A stretch of 5,945 bases of DNA. It comes from Nitrososphaeria archaeon (GTDB lineage: Archaea > Thermoproteota > Nitrososphaeria > Nitrososphaerales > Nitrososphaeraceae). The first letter of the stretch is position 1; each line of letters starts with the position of its first letter. The translations under genes and the position numbers were made by a program. The stretch is taken from positions 1 through 5,945 of the forward strand of contig JAJPIN010000109.1 of assembly GCA_021324715.1 (NCBI GenBank), in the 5' to 3' direction. This document shows positions 1 through 5,181 of this stretch, one piece after another. The notes beneath the pieces are model-generated. The model made no database searches and was not told where the DNA came from. It was given only the letters and a program-made list of their open reading frames with translations.

Positions 1-83
1 CTTGAATATTGAATAAACTCCATTTTTGCGAAGAATTCGATATGGTCAGTCAGTAATTAATGAGTTTAAGAGCCGTCTAGGCC

Positions 84-93
84 TTTATAATAA
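84..93 (+). promoter_or_regulatory. Possible archaeal TATA box upstream of the zinc-ribbon gene
   Basis: TTTATAATAA is a good match to an archaeal box A and lies in the non-coding stretch at the left edge. A start site about 26 bases downstream would fall near 113-118 and leave a leader of about 95 bases before the ATG at 213. That is long compared with the near-leaderless genes elsewhere in this window, so a closer A-rich box around 154-163 is an alternative. Assigned by eye only. Confidence 0.35.
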
Positions 94-142
94 CCGAAAG
101 CTCTAAATTGATTAAGACGTGCTAGTAAAATAACTCTATTGA

Positions 143-156
143 TTTGAATATTCAAA
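143..156. repeat. Perfect 14-bp palindrome, possible operator
   Basis: TTTGAATATTCAAA equals its own reverse complement over 14 bases. It sits 57 bp upstream of the zinc-ribbon start, downstream of the TATA-like box at 84-93, where a bound dimeric repressor could block transcription. The left half (TTGAATATT) also occurs at 2-10 and 2704-2712, both non-coding, but without the full palindrome. In such AT-rich DNA a chance origin is realistic. Confidence 0.3.
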
Positions 157-212
157 AATAATCGAAATTGGATATTACTAACAATAAAGTTAACAATAGT
201 AAAGGTAATAAA

Positions 213-464
213 ATGATAATGAACGAAGCCAAAAATCTTAAGATTAATGAAAGGATATTTCTATTATGTGACCAGTGTTTCTGGACTGTTACGTGTCTAG
301 ATAAAACTCATTTAAATAAGACATTGGAAAAAAACAGGTGTCCTAGTTGCAATCATGATCAGTTGTCTAGTTTTCCGGTAATGCCTAATGATACATTTAC
401 TTACAGCTATTCAAAAAAGAGAGGTATTGAATTAAACTTTGGTATTAGAAAGTTAAAATCATAA
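213..464 (+). CDS. Small Cys4 zinc-ribbon protein, function unknown
   Basis: An 83-residue protein when started at ATG 213. Two Cys pairs, C19-D-Q-C22 and C43-P-S-C46, are 20 residues apart, the layout of a structural zinc ribbon. The C-terminal part after the ribbon is polar and aromatic, followed by a basic tail ending RKLKS. There is no signal peptide or membrane segment, so it is probably cytoplasmic. I chose ATG 213 because AAAGGT (201-206) precedes it by 6 bases, like a Shine-Dalgarno site. The frame also stays open back to a TTG at 168, but the 15 extra residues are Asn/Lys-rich and look untranslated. Small single-zinc-ribbon proteins in archaea are often nucleic-acid or protein-binding accessory factors; no specific role can be read here. 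It stands alone, with 92 bp to the next gene. Confidence 0.75.
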   Translation: MIMNEAKNLKINERIFLLCDQCFWTVTCLDKTHLNKTLEKNRCPSCNHDQLSSFPVMPNDTFTYSYSKKRGIELNFGIRKLKS

Positions 465-527
465 AAATGCTAATCTTGTAACAAAATAGAGATACTTGAA
501 AGTTATTGATGGTATTAATTGAAAAAT

Positions 528-537
528 CTTAAATAAA
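528..537 (+). promoter_or_regulatory. TATA box for the alpha/beta hydrolase gene
   Basis: CTTAAATAAA is centred about 25 bases before the ATG at 557, the spacing at which archaeal transcription would begin at or next to the start codon. The bases between (GAAAGATCATTATATT) contain no convincing Shine-Dalgarno site, so a leaderless mRNA is the simplest reading. Confidence 0.5.
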
Positions 538-556
538 TTAGAAAGATCATTATATT

Positions 557-1513
557 ATGAAAAATAAAGCATCAATTTGCGAGAGCAATTTTAGAAATGT
601 GCTTTTATACACATGTATTTGCCTTGCGGCAATAATGATATTTCTATTATTGAATATAGAACCTTATCAAGCAAATGCTTTCAATCAAACAAATCAAACT
701 TCTAATTTAAACGAAATAGAAACAAAGAAAATTCGAGTGGACGATCTTGAAATGGCCTACAAAATGGTTGGAAAAGGAAGTCCCATTTTACTCATAAATG
801 GTTATTCTGCCCCACTAGATTTTTGGGATCCAACTCTAGTAGAAAGACTCGCTTCAAACCATACAGTAATAACATTTGACAACAGGGGAGTAGGAAATAC
901 AACTGTTGGTAATAAGAAATTTTCCATACCACAGTTTGCCCAAGACACCTCTAAACTTCTGGATGCATTAAAAATAAAGAAGGCAGACATCATTGGATGG
1001 TCTATGGGCGGAATGATTGCTCAAGAGTTAGCGTTATCAAATCCAGAAAAGGTAGGAAAGCTTATCATTTATGCTTCTACATGTGGAGGAAATCAAAGTG
1101 TTCCACCAAGTCCAGAAGTTTTGAAGGTATTTTCAAATCAAAGCGGAAGTACGATGGAAAGATTACAAAAGTTTTTGCCCTTGCTATTTCCTGACCAATG
1201 GCGTCATGACAATCCTAATTTCCTTGATCACTTGCCAAAGAGTAGTGAGCAAACTCCTATTAATACACTAAATAAGCAAACTGAAGCAATCACTAATTGG
1301 ACAGGCACATGTAATCGACTAGGTAACATAACTCAACCAACTATGGTGTTGGTTGGAACTGACGATGTACTTACAGCACCTGCCAATTCAATTTTAATTA
1401 CCGAAAAGATACCTGCAGCTTGGCTCATTCAAATAAAAGGTGGAGGACATGCGATGATGATGCAATATCCGGAAAAATTTAGCAATATAGTTGATACATT
1501 CCTCACTTCATGA
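557..1513 (+). CDS. Exported alpha/beta-fold hydrolase
   Basis: A 318-residue serine hydrolase of the alpha/beta-hydrolase (Abhydrolase_1) superfamily. A hydrophobic helix at residues 14-33 follows a basic start and leads to an Ala-Asn-Ala at 39-41 that could be a signal-peptidase site, so the enzyme is predicted outside the membrane, either released or anchored. The catalytic domain begins near residue 58. Visible motifs: oxyanion-loop region LLINGYS (78-84) with Asn in place of the common His, FDNRGVGNT (107-115), nucleophile elbow G147-W-S149-M-G151-G, acid in GTDDVLT (D270 preferred, D269 possible) and H298 in GGGHAM. The triad is therefore Ser149-Asp270-His298, with a helical cap at about 178-245. 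Sequons such as N43-Q-T, N46-Q-T and N247-W-T fit surface N-glycosylation. Closest in style to esterase or enol-lactonase-like members; the substrate cannot be read from sequence. It has its own promoter and no operon partner. Confidence 0.92.
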   Translation: MKNKASICESNFRNVLLYTCICLAAIMIFLLLNIEPYQANAFNQTNQTSNLNEIETKKIRVDDLEMAYKMVGKGSPILLINGYSAPLDFWDPTLVERLASNHTVITFDNRGVGNTTVGNKKFSIPQFAQDTSKLLDALKIKKADIIGWSMGGMIAQELALSNPEKVGKLIIYASTCGGNQSVPPSPEVLKVFSNQSGSTMERLQKFLPLLFPDQWRHDNPNFLDHLPKSSEQTPINTLNKQTEAITNWTGTCNRLGNITQPTMVLVGTDDVLTAPANSILITEKIPAAWLIQIKGGGHAMMMQYPEKFSNIVDTFLTS

Positions 1514-1532
1514 CTAAACCTTGATAATTTGA

Positions 1533-1716
1533 ATGTATGACAACTTGTTTATCAATATCCGTACTTGTGACAATGTGGAAATTGAAATGTATAACGAACG
1601 ATCAAAACTTGACCTCGTCTGTTACCAGTACTATCTTTTTATTCGGCGGATTCACTGGTAATGTAGCTCTAATTGCACTTAAAAAGAATTTATCGCATAG
1701 TGTGAAGATATCCTAG
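1533..1716 (+). pseudogene. Possible decayed DUF1294-like membrane-protein gene
   Basis: Two overlapping frames look like parts of one small protein. The frame from ATG 1533 gives a segment with MYNERSKLDL (from 1587) and ends in a stop at about 1662. The next frame, open from ATG 1537 to the TAG at 1714-1716 (59 residues), gives IFLFGGFTGNVALIALKK and ends SHSVKIS. From memory, the DUF1294 family has a YDK-type motif, then a GG-x-x-G membrane turn, then an HKT motif about ten residues later. The GG-x-x-G and the spacing to the end match, but the HKT positions read NLS. The two frames could be rejoined by losing one T from the T5 run near 1637-1641. Alternatively the 59-residue ORF is a real small membrane protein, or all of this is chance. 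The match is a hand alignment against a remembered consensus. Confidence 0.25.
1622..1661. repeat. 8-bp inverted repeat with 24-base spacer
   Basis: TTACCAGT (1622-1629) is the exact reverse complement of ACTGGTAA (1654-1661), and two flanking G-U pairs would extend the RNA stem. The loop holds the T5 run. It is not followed by a T-tract, so it is not an obvious intrinsic terminator. It may be a remnant of coding sequence or a weak hairpin. Confidence 0.3.
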
Positions 1717-1781
1717 CAACCTATATGTTATCAAGAGCTATCAAATCTTGCTATGTATTCTAGTCATTCACAAATCACCTT

Positions 1782-1809
1782 TACCGGAAGTTACGTCTTA
1801 AAGCCGGTA
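1782..1809. repeat. Inverted repeat TACCGG/CCGGTA upstream of PPK2
   Basis: TACCGG (1782-1787) and CCGGTA (1804-1809) form a perfect 6-bp GC-rich inverted repeat. Inside it, AAG (1788-1790) can pair with CTT (1797-1799), with a four-base bulge on the right. It lies about 50 bp upstream of the TATA-like box of the kinase gene, a place where an archaeal activator or other DNA-binding regulator could act. It stands out against AT-rich surroundings, but no factor can be named. Confidence 0.35.
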
Positions 1810-1857
1810 CAAAGTGTCCATACTGAATTTGTTGTGAAACAGGATGTATAGGATAGT

Positions 1858-1867
1858 CTTAATATAA
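1858..1867 (+). promoter_or_regulatory. TATA box for the polyphosphate kinase gene
   Basis: CTTAATATAA is centred about 28 bases before the TTG at 1891. Transcription would then start at or within a few bases of that TTG, making a leaderless message. The AAGGT at 1866-1870 is about 20 bases from the start, too far for a typical ribosome-binding site, which supports the leaderless reading. Confidence 0.5.
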
Positions 1868-1890
1868 GGTCGGGCGTTGGAAAATTAATA

Positions 1891-2694
1891 TTGAAAGAAA
1901 TTGAGCAGTTGCTGATACGTCCCACAGAGACCTTCAAACTTTCCAGCTTTGATCCTAACGATACATTTGGTAAAAAACGTGAGCATCTTGATAGTGAAGT
2001 GGATAAGCTGAAATTAATTATGGCGAGTCTACAATACAAACTTTATGTTGAAAATGAAAGATCACTTCTAATTATTATCCAAGGAATGGACGCATCTGGC
2101 AAGGATGGAATAGTTAGACATGTGATAAGTGCTTTTAATCCGATTTCCTGTACTGTTAAATCATTTAAGGCGCCAACAACTGACGAGATAGCACATGATT
2201 TTTTATGGAGAGTCCATAATGCAGTACCTCGAAAAGGATTCGTGGGTGTGTTTAACCGTTCTCATTACGAGGACGTCGTTGAAGTTCGTGTTCAGAATTT
2301 GGTACCTAAATCAGTATGGTTCCCCAGATTTGATCAAATTAAACAATTCGAAAAAATGCTTGCAGAAAATAAGATAAAAATATTGAAGTTCTTTTTGCAT
2401 ATAAGTAAACAAGAGCAAAAGCAAAGACTTCACGATAGGTTGTCAGATCCAGATAAACGATGGAAAGTCAACGTGGAAGATTATAAAAAACGAAAAAAAT
2501 GGCCAGAATATATGACTGCATATACGGATGCAATTATCAATTGTACTATGGATGAAGCCCCTTGGTACGTAATTCCAGCCAACTACAAATGGTTTCGAAA
2601 TTGGGCAGTAGCAAAAATAATTACAAATGCACTTACTGAAATGAAAATAAAATATCCAAAATCTCCTCCGCATCATAAAAAAATAAATGTATAA
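1891..2694 (+). CDS. ppk2: Polyphosphate kinase 2, class III (polyP:nucleotide phosphotransferase)
   Basis: A 267-residue cytoplasmic enzyme that moves phosphate between inorganic polyphosphate and nucleotides; 267 residues is the usual size for single-domain class III members. Walker A is G65-M-D67-A-S-G-K71-D-G73. The Walker B region reads FNRSHYEDV (121-129), where class I enzymes usually have an RSWYNRAGVE-like stretch; this points to class III, whose studied members can phosphorylate both AMP and ADP to give ATP. SFKAPTTDEIAHDFLWRVH (91-109), the lid motif DKRWK (188-192) and APWYVIPANYKW (223-234) are all family signatures. The TTG at 1891 is the only usual start codon after the in-frame stop at 1849-1851; the first internal ATG (residue 44) would remove conserved N-terminal sequence. 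A Lys/His-rich tail (residues 257-265) ends the protein. It is monocistronic, with a 265-bp gap to the next gene. Substrate preference (AMP, ADP or GDP) is inferred from class, not seen. Confidence 0.95.
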   Translation: MKEIEQLLIRPTETFKLSSFDPNDTFGKKREHLDSEVDKLKLIMASLQYKLYVENERSLLIIIQGMDASGKDGIVRHVISAFNPISCTVKSFKAPTTDEIAHDFLWRVHNAVPRKGFVGVFNRSHYEDVVEVRVQNLVPKSVWFPRFDQIKQFEKMLAENKIKILKFFLHISKQEQKQRLHDRLSDPDKRWKVNVEDYKKRKKWPEYMTAYTDAIINCTMDEAPWYVIPANYKWFRNWAVAKIITNALTEMKIKYPKSPPHHKKINV

Positions 2695-2930
2695 CTAATA
2701 ATTTTGAATATTGTCTGACTTTAAGGTGCTGTTATGAGACTGAGATGAATTTTACAGATTATTGCAACCCTGCTTCCTAATATCAAAATTATTTGAATTT
2801 ACGATAGCAGTACTTTGGTTGGAATCTACATAACTTAACCTGAACGAAAGAATTGGGACTCAGGAATCCATGTAACGATAATAAAAATGTTAGCGTAGTC
2901 AATTACGATACATTAAAAAGATGTACATAT

Positions 2931-2941
2931 TAAACATATAA
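2931..2941 (+). promoter_or_regulatory. TATA-like box for the MFS gene
   Basis: TAAACATATAA is centred about 24 bases before the ATG at 2960, and an overlapping alternative (ACATATTAAA, 2925-2934) is centred about 30 bases before it. Either would place transcription start at or very near the ATG. A weak AAGGAC at 2940-2945 is 14 bases from the start, rather far for a ribosome-binding site. The rest of the 2695-2959 gap shows no gene. Confidence 0.4.
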
Positions 2942-2959
2942 GGACGATTTGATTTTGAA

Positions 2960-4510
2960 ATGACGCAACCACGAGATGGTAACAATGACAGACAATCACG
3001 ATCGCCTAATTTGAATCAAAAAGTTCCCAGAAAAGCCTGGATGTCACTTGCAATTTTAGGTTCGGCACTTTTAATTGCAATGTACGGCGAAACGATGTTA
3101 CTTCCTGCAATACCCGATATAATCAAGGAGTTTAATATCTCCTACACCACTTCCTCATGGATTCTTTCAGCGTATCTTATTGCGGGTGCTGTTGCGACGC
3201 CAGTAGGAGGAAAGCTCTCAGATATCTACGGAAGAAAAAAAATGGTAATGACTATAATGATAATTTATATTATTGGAATTAGTCTTGGCGGACTTTCAAC
3301 TAATATTACTTTCCTAATAATTGCCAGGGTAATACAAGGAATTGGGATCGCCATGTTTCCTATTGCGTTTAGTATTATAAAGGATCAGTTTCCAAGAGAG
3401 AAACTTGCAATAGGGGTAGGTGTGTTCAGTTCAATGTTCGCAGCAGGGTCTGTGGTTGGTTTAGCTCTAGGAGCTAATATAATACAAAATTTTGGTTGGC
3501 GAACTACATTTTTTTCCATTGTTTTTGTTGCCATTGCATTATGGTTTATTATTAGACGCTATATAGATAATGATCTCCAAGATTCTGCAAATGTCATGCA
3601 ATCAGCCGAGATGGACATTTCTTCAGATTTAAACGATGATAAAATAAAGGTTCCTAATGAAAAAGATACAATTAAGAACAAATCCAAAAACATAGACATA
3701 AAAGGCACAATAGCCCTAGCAATCACGATAAGTTCATTTCTAATGGTCCTCTCATATTCACAGACGAATCATATTGAAAGTTCTCTAATTGCTATTTTTT
3801 TATCCCTAGGAACTATTTCGTTACTATTCTTTATAATAATAGAAAAGAGATCAAAATCTCCACTGGTTAATTTTCACTTGATGACAAATAAATTGATTCT
3901 TTGCGCTAATATCATTTTAGTAATTGCGTTTCTTGCAATGTTTACAGTTTTTCAAACTATACCTGTGTTAGTAAGAAGTCCAGAACCATTGGGATTTGGA
4001 GAGAGCGTCATAACTACAGCAAAGCTTCAACTTCCATTTATGATTGTATTCTTACTATTTGCCCCATCTTCTGGATTTATAGTTTCTAAACTAGGTAATG
4101 TGAAGCCAACACTTATCGGTAGTATAGTGAGTGCTCTAGGATTTTTTAGTCTGTTTGTTTACCACTCAACCGGAATTTTTGTTTCTACGAACCTAGCCGT
4201 AATTGCTGCGGGACTTTCGTTAATGCAAGTTGGCGGCTTTGACATTATTCTACAATCTACTCCGAGAAAGTTTAGCGGAATATCGCTTGGAATGACTGTT
4301 CTCTTTAATTTGGTAGGAGCTTCTGTTGGACCAGCAATTGCAGGGATCTACATGCAAGCAAATCAAGTATTTGTTAAAGGTGTTATTGGTTCGTTCCCCT
4401 CAGCATATTCATATGATCTCATATTTTTTACTGTAGCTGCAATTTCACTTGTGCCGGTTGTGTTATCAATTTTCATAGGAAAGAAAATACCAATACTAAG
4501 TTCTCCCTGA
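2960..4510 (+). CDS. MFS drug/solute exporter, DHA2-like 14-TM type
   Basis: A 516-residue integral membrane transporter of the major facilitator superfamily, expected to export drugs or metabolites against protons. After a 26-residue polar N-terminus, 14 hydrophobic helices can be drawn: about 28-48, 66-86, 95-114, 117-138, 150-172, 181-199, 248-266, 276-294, 311-331, 355-376, 382-402, 406-426, 441-461 and 486-508; the count fits the DHA2 (EmrB/QacA-type) branch. Motif A is GKLSDIYGRKK (84-94), and the helix-4 motif is R123-V-I-Q-G-I-G129. Helix 1 has GETMLLPAIP (43-52), with acidic E44 where DHA2 members often have Asp. SWILSAYLIAGA (66-77) is also typical. Motif C in helix 5 is degenerate (GSVVGLALGA), without the usual Pro; GASVGP (453-458) looks like a second-half echo. 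The loop at 201-247 is long and charged. Substrate unknown. It ends just before a T8 tract and converges with the minus-strand pair. Confidence 0.93.
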   Translation: MTQPRDGNNDRQSRSPNLNQKVPRKAWMSLAILGSALLIAMYGETMLLPAIPDIIKEFNISYTTSSWILSAYLIAGAVATPVGGKLSDIYGRKKMVMTIMIIYIIGISLGGLSTNITFLIIARVIQGIGIAMFPIAFSIIKDQFPREKLAIGVGVFSSMFAAGSVVGLALGANIIQNFGWRTTFFSIVFVAIALWFIIRRYIDNDLQDSANVMQSAEMDISSDLNDDKIKVPNEKDTIKNKSKNIDIKGTIALAITISSFLMVLSYSQTNHIESSLIAIFLSLGTISLLFFIIIEKRSKSPLVNFHLMTNKLILCANIILVIAFLAMFTVFQTIPVLVRSPEPLGFGESVITTAKLQLPFMIVFLLFAPSSGFIVSKLGNVKPTLIGSIVSALGFFSLFVYHSTGIFVSTNLAVIAAGLSLMQVGGFDIILQSTPRKFSGISLGMTVLFNLVGASVGPAIAGIYMQANQVFVKGVIGSFPSAYSYDLIFFTVAAISLVPVVLSIFIGKKIPILSSP

Positions 4511-4550
4511 ATATTAAGGAAGGCGGTAATAAATTAACGATGAAAGTTTA

Positions 4551-4558
4551 TTTTTTTT
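4551..4558 (+). terminator. T8 tract, likely archaeal terminator of the MFS gene
   Basis: Eight consecutive T residues begin 41 bases after the MFS stop codon, in the 51-bp gap between convergent genes. U-rich tracts without a hairpin are the usual archaeal termination signal. There is no matching T-tract for the minus-strand genes in this gap. Confidence 0.6.
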
Positions 4559-4561
4559 GGA

Positions 4562-4810
4562 CTATTCTATAAGATCTAGAATTAATTTCAATTCCGATAT
4601 TTCTTTTTTGAGTACATTTCTATCAAATATATCAGCAGTATATTTGTAAAGCTGTTCGCAAGCAGAGATTTGTGCAAATATTATATCTTTCTTGTTTGTG
4701 TATATTGAGTGATGAAAATCCATAATAGAATACGCAATCTTTCTACTTTTCACCGATCCGCATATCTTGGCATCAATTTGAAATGAAGATTCAAGGTCTG
4801 TTACATTCAT
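4562..4810 (-). CDS. Small helical protein of unknown function, second gene of a coupled pair
   Basis: An 82-residue soluble protein that I do not recognise. It is predicted to be mostly helical: a central stretch KSRKIAYSIMDFHHS (21-35), a second helix KKDIIFAQISACEQLYKY (40-57) and an amphipathic, Leu/Ile-rich C-terminus (65-81) that could form a helical bundle or coiled coil. It has two Cys (17 and 51), not arranged as a metal site, and adjacent His33-His34. There is no signal peptide or membrane helix. Its ATG overlaps the TGA of the upstream Cys4 gene in ATGA (4810-4807), so it is probably translated by re-initiation after that gene and made in step with it. This suggests the two proteins act together, but that is inference. 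The start is well fixed by the overlap. Confidence 0.65.
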   Translation of the reverse strand: MNVTDLESSFQIDAKICGSVKSRKIAYSIMDFHHSIYTNKKDIIFAQISACEQLYKYTADIFDRNVLKKEISELKLILDLIE

Positions 4811-5073
4811 CTGTTAATAATCATCTCAAATGGGTTTGAATCTTCTGATAATAAATCTAATCTTCTAGGAATCAAAGTTGTAAAAAAATATTTGAAGTGA
4901 TTAAACTCTTTTATTTTATTACATGTGTGACAAATCCATAAAACAGTCTCGTTACAAAATTTACAGAGCAGAAAAGTTTTCAAAAATGAACCTGAAGGTC
5001 TGCAAGAAGATTTATTGAACACTAGAATAGAATGATAAACTTTGCCTATTAGGATTACGAATATTGATCTCAT
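4807..5073 (-). CDS. Small Cys4 zinc-binding protein of unknown function, first gene of a coupled pair
   Basis: An 88-residue protein with C37-K-F-C40 and C48-H-T-C51, two CxxC knuckles only seven residues apart, suggesting a compact zinc-binding fold. An additional C24 and H58 are nearby. The first 20 residues are fairly hydrophobic (RSIFVILIGKVYHSILVF) but too broken by charge to be a confident membrane helix. The C-terminal part carries a basic PRRLDLL stretch (69-75). ATG 5073 is preceded by AAAAGGATCC, where AAGGAT is a plausible ribosome-binding site four bases upstream. A GTG at residue 18 and a TTG at residue 31 are other in-frame starts, but lack such a site. The gene is read divergently from the phosphoesterase gene and coupled to the next minus-strand gene by ATGA. 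Family not recognised; DNA-, RNA- or protein-binding are all open. Confidence 0.65.
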   Translation of the reverse strand: MRSIFVILIGKVYHSILVFNKSSCRPSGSFLKTFLLCKFCNETVLWICHTCNKIKEFNHFKYFFTTLIPRRLDLLSEDSNPFEMIINR

Positions 5074-5101
5074 GGATCCTTTTGAACTATATTGAATAAA
5101 G

Positions 5102-5109
5102 CATTATAC
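5102..5109 (-). promoter_or_regulatory. TATA-like box for the minus-strand gene pair
   Basis: Read on the minus strand this is GTATAATG, centred about 33 bases before the ATG at 5073. Transcription would start near 5080, leaving a leader of only a few bases that overlaps the AAGGAT motif. It lies in the 108-bp region shared with the divergent phosphoesterase gene. Confidence 0.35.
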
Positions 5110-5125
5110 GGACTATTGTTTATCA

Positions 5126-5133
5126 GTTAAATG
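5126..5133 (+). promoter_or_regulatory. Possible TATA box for the metallophosphoesterase gene
   Basis: GTTAAATG is centred about 52 bases before the ATG at 5182. A start site about 26 bases downstream, near 5156, would give a leader of roughly 26 bases that contains the ribosome-binding site at 5171-5175. The match to box A is only moderate. Confidence 0.3.
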
Positions 5134-5170
5134 TTTGTACCACAACCCTTTTACTAGCAAAATGCCAAAA

Positions 5171-5175
5171 GTGAT
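5171..5175 (+). promoter_or_regulatory. Ribosome-binding site fixing the metallophosphoesterase start
   Basis: GTGAT matches part of the archaeal GGAGGTGAT Shine-Dalgarno sequence and lies six bases before the ATG at 5182. It supports that ATG, and a leadered message, for this gene. Confidence 0.5.
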
Positions 5176-5181
5176 TTAAAG

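Larger units (their letters stand above)
1514..1890. other. 377-bp intergenic region before the polyphosphate kinase gene
   Basis: This is the longest stretch without an intact gene. From left to right it holds a possible decayed small membrane-protein gene (1533-1716) containing an 8-bp inverted repeat, a second inverted repeat built on TACCGG (1782-1809) and a TATA-like box (1858-1867) for the downstream gene. No tRNA-like cloverleaf was found. No strong T-tract terminator follows the hydrolase; the longest T-run is five bases, around 1637-1641. Confidence 0.6.

Noticed and set aside
1..45. Possible start of a leftward gene at the left edge (ATG read from 23 on the minus strand)
   Set aside because: Only a handful of codons remain in the window, with no motif or clear ribosome-binding site.
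168..212. N-terminal extension of the zinc-ribbon protein from TTG 168
   Set aside because: Asn/Lys-rich, no ribosome-binding site, and the SD-like AAAGGT fits ATG 213 instead.
802..993. Minus-strand open frame of 63 codons
   Set aside because: Lies wholly inside the alpha/beta hydrolase, whose frame carries the catalytic motifs; no ribosome-binding site or family resemblance.
997..1194. Plus-strand open frame of 65 codons in another frame
   Set aside because: Overlaps the hydrolase nucleophile region out of frame; low-complexity basic translation, no support.
1791..2039. Minus-strand open frame of 82 codons at the PPK2 5' end
   Set aside because: Antisense to conserved PPK2 N-terminal coding sequence and to its promoter; translation is Ser/Leu-rich with no recognisable motif.
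2195..2676. Open frames inside PPK2 on both strands (2195-2377 plus, 2443-2676 minus)
   Set aside because: Overlap strongly conserved PPK2 motifs; translations look like frame shadows.
2695..2959. Searched for a small gene, RNA or repeat array between PPK2 and the MFS gene
   Set aside because: Only ORFs of about a dozen codons, short AT-rich near-palindromes and the promoter were found; nothing supportable.
4388..4397. GGTTCGTTCC, resembling a tRNA T-loop/B box
   Set aside because: Falls inside the MFS coding sequence with no acceptor, D-loop or anticodon arms around it.
4709..4715. GTGATGA, resembling a C box of a C/D guide RNA
   Set aside because: Lies inside the small helical protein gene (antisense) with no properly spaced D box.
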